Assembly (NCBI RefSeq): GCF_905115235.1
Contig: NC_051849.1
Span: 74,443,017-74,507,016 of the forward strand
Direction: 5' to 3'
Length of the DNA stretch: 64,000 nucleotides
From: Hermetia illucens
Lineage: Eukaryota > Arthropoda > Insecta > Diptera > Stratiomyidae
Part shown: positions 62,001 to 64,000 of the stretch, one piece after another
Layout: each line of letters begins with the position of its first letter
How positions within the stretch are numbered: the stretch's first letter is position 1
Position numbers and translations under genes: made by a program
The notes under the pieces: model-generated
Told to the model about the DNA's origin: nothing
Databases searched by the model: none
Seen by the model: the letters and a program-made list of their open reading frames with translations, nothing else

Positions 62001-63050
62001 AGCTTAATACGACACAAAGGAGCCCAGGGGTGCGAGTCACTGAAGCTATGCAGTTCTGCTAATAAGTGCCTTTAACATACACCTACCCCTCCTTTCACTC
62101 GTGTAGTGCTACTAGGTTCCGGACATCAGGATACTGTATAGTGACGGTCTACGGCCATAGCAATATTTTGAACCTGCTACTAAGAGTATTTTTAGCATCT
62201 CTAATTCACTACACTACACGTAGGCTGGGTTTCAGGATGAACTTTACTACGGCATTTCTGATCAGAACGTGGTGAAAGACCATCGATAAGCTATAAGGCT
62301 ATGATGCCATATTTTAAATCAAGAAATGGGTTGCGGAGTTGGAGTGGAAATTTACTCAGGTACACGCAACTTACCCAAGTCATACAGTCTTCTAGGGCAT
62401 GCCAACATCATCGTCATAAAGATACTGGATTTGGGGGAGTTTCAAGTAACAGTTAAGCTATCACCAAAGCTTTTTAGTCAGCGGCGGCAAGCTCCAAGCT
62501 AGTCAGTCATTGGTAGTATGAACTAAACAGTCTAGACAATTCAGATAATTGAAGGGCACGAGAGTTAATATCTGTGGTGAATTCCACCAGCCGGCTCTAA
62601 AATTCAGACCCTACCAGGTTCTTATGCCCTCCTCCCATAATGGTCTTGTTAGTTATTCGTGTTCTCGGTTTAATCTTTAGTGAAGCTAAACATAATAGGG
62701 TGAAAGCAGGTGCAGTTCACATATATAATGGTCAATATCCCCTCAATGGAGTATAGCGCTTCCACCACACCGGTTTGACGAAATGCGATTCAGCATTGTC
62801 CTCCCCTGCAGTTCTGCGTCACCCACCCGTCGGTTACTCTGGGATGGTGGATTCCATTGCATGACATATCTAACAATGTAAATGGCGGTTTTTTTGAAAA
62901 TGTAACCTATTCGTTGCTACTTCCGCCCCCGAATCAACAAATCTACCGGTTCGTTTGTACGACTAAATTGATGATATGACAAAGACATGAGTTAACGAAA
63001 GCCTGAAACTTTTGAATAATAGTGGTGGTAGTTTTCCTTATACTTCTCCA
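62001..63050. other. No gene recognised
   Basis: No coding or repeat recognised between the decayed LINE and the terminal transposon. Confidence 0.35.
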
Positions 63051-63055
63051 ATATA

Positions 63056-64000
63056 CAGGGTGCGGCAGCATAACTTCCTTTTTTAAAATGCGCGCCACTC
63101 AGTTAGTAGATGTCTTAGCGGAGCGCTAGTGGTCTCGTTTTAGAGGGGATACTGTAAAGTTTTGTCCCGACACGGTTCAGTCGCCATCATGCGTTGGAAT
63201 AGTGAGGAGCGTGCCTTTGCCGTTGAGGTTTACTTTTCAAGCGGATGTTCGGTTATTGCAACACAGCGTGCATTTCGGAATCGCCTTAATTTAGCCCCGT
63301 TGGTTCCCGTCCCAGACCGCAAATCAATTGTTACATGGGTCACTACATTCAGACAAACTGCAAGTGCGACAAAAGGAAGAACTGGAATCCCTCGGCCCGT
63401 TAGATCACCTGAGAACATTGAAGCAGTGAGAGCGTCAATGTTGCGCAAACACGCATCTGCCCTTGGACTATCCGATCGTTCTGTGAGAAGAATTCTTCGT
63501 GATGATCTTCATTTTCATCCCTATAAGATGGCGATAGTGCAGGAACTTTCAGAAAGTGACTTCAATTCTCGGATGAACGCGTGTGAGCTTCTTCTTGATG
63601 TCGTTCCCGAGGGTGCTATTGTTTTTTTTAGCGATGAAGCCCATTTTGATTTGTGTGGGTCGGTTAACAAACAAAACATGCGCTACTGGGCTGACACCAA
63701 CCCTCGAGAATTGCATCAAAAGCCTTTGTATTCACCCAAAGTCCCAGTGTGGTGTGCAATTTCCTCAGCTGGAATTATTGGTCCCTGGTTTTTTGATGAA
63801 AATGAGGTTACAGTGACAGTAAATTCGGACCGGTATGTAAACATGCTACAGAATTTTTTTTCCCACGGCTAGAAAATTTGGATTTGGGGGACATTTGGTT
63901 CCAACAAGACGGTGCAACAGCACACACTTCAAGAGCATCGATGGCTGTTTTGAGGGAACACTTTCCAGAGCGCCTTATCTCAATTAGAGGCGATTTGGAA
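63056..64000 (+). mobile_element. Tc1/mariner-superfamily transposon with DUF4817-type N-terminus, cut by window edge
   Basis: Begins with CAGGGTGCGGCAGCATAACT at 63056, the terminal sequence usual for this insect family, and carries a transposase from 63162. The right part lies beyond 64000. One frame change is visible at a T-run near 63860. Confidence 0.8.
63162..63872 (+). CDS. Tc1-like transposase (first 236 codons; one frame change after)
   Basis: The N-terminus is the DUF4817-type helix-turn-helix (EERAFAVEVYFSSGCSVIAT, NRLNLAPLVPVPDRKSIVTW), then a second HTH (ALGLSDRSVRRILRDDLHFH). The catalytic part shows IVFFSDEAHFDLCG (first Asp) and, after the frame change at the T-run near 63855, DIWFQQDGATAHTSRASMA (second Asp). 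The third acidic residue would lie past the window end. Either Met at 63162 or Met 63189 could start it. It is a non-functional copy unless the T-run is a sequencing error. Confidence 0.82.
   Translation: MSRHGSVAIMRWNSEERAFAVEVYFSSGCSVIATQRAFRNRLNLAPLVPVPDRKSIVTWVTTFRQTASATKGRTGIPRPVRSPENIEAVRASMLRKHASALGLSDRSVRRILRDDLHFHPYKMAIVQELSESDFNSRMNACELLLDVVPEGAIVFFSDEAHFDLCGSVNKQNMRYWADTNPRELHQKPLYSPKVPVWCAISSAGIIGPWFFDENEVTVTVNSDRYVNMLQNFFSHG

Noticed and set aside
1-64000. Bacterial operon or viral genome reading
   Set aside because: Spliced alpha-CA genes, GT-AG introns, SINEs and LINE families show insect nuclear DNA; no ribosome-binding-site pattern, capsid, envelope or LTR pair was seen.

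Overview
The window looks like nuclear DNA of an insect, most likely a fly (Diptera). The support is GT-AG introns of 54-70 nt, secreted alpha-carbonic anhydrase genes with conserved exon structure, and a repeat load typical of flies: R1/Waldo-like, RTE and RNase H-bearing LOA/I-type LINEs, an ITmD37E transposon, a mariner, a DUF4817-type Tc1-like element, a tRNA-derived SINE and a TIR element carrying (CAGA)n. The species cannot be fixed from sequence alone. No LTR retrovirus-like element, Polinton, CRISPR array, rRNA or genuine tRNA gene was seen.

The host content is a tandem cluster of four alpha-carbonic anhydrase genes, all on the minus strand: CA1 (8544-9780), CA2 (core 16245-17243, possible 5' exons at 29331-29475), CA3 (33635-41568) and CA4 (48568-60063). 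I rebuilt them exon by exon. They share six exons with identical splice phases (1,1,1,2,0): a 34-nt start exon, a short exon for the mature N-terminus, a core exon of 156-159 nt, an exon of 124-133 nt with the first zinc histidines, an exon of 331-334 nt with the third zinc histidine and the Thr199 loop, and a last exon of 108-120 nt. Introns 1, 3 and 4 stay short; introns 2 and 5 have swollen to between 3 and 12 kb with nested transposons. CA1 and CA3 keep the catalytic set. CA4 has Arg in place of zinc ligand His94. CA2 has lost Thr199, Thr200 and His64. This suggests a cluster mixing enzymes with carbonic-anhydrase-related, probably acatalytic, secreted proteins.

Layout: 1-8.5 kb, LOA-type LINE pieces, a SINE and a TIR-element fragment; 8.5-9.8 kb, CA1; 10-16.2 kb, RTE and LOA-type LINEs with an apparently intact ITmD37E transposon nested in an RTE copy; 16.2-17.3 kb, CA2 core; 17.5-33.5 kb, a LINE field that includes a nearly whole R1-clade element sitting inside a (CAGA)n tract; 33.6-41.6 kb, CA3 with repeat-filled introns; 41.9-47.8 kb, RTE and LOA-type LINEs; 48.0-48.45 kb, a spliced coding trace for a small two-helix membrane protein; 48.6-60.1 kb, CA4 with a mariner, a LOA-type LINE, a SINE and R1 debris in its introns; 60.3-62 kb, weak unidentified coding traces; 63.0-64.0 kb, a Tc1-like transposon running off the right edge.

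All models come from reading the sequence. Family names rest on recognisable protein motifs, and element edges are approximate unless a terminal repeat, tail or splice site fixes them.
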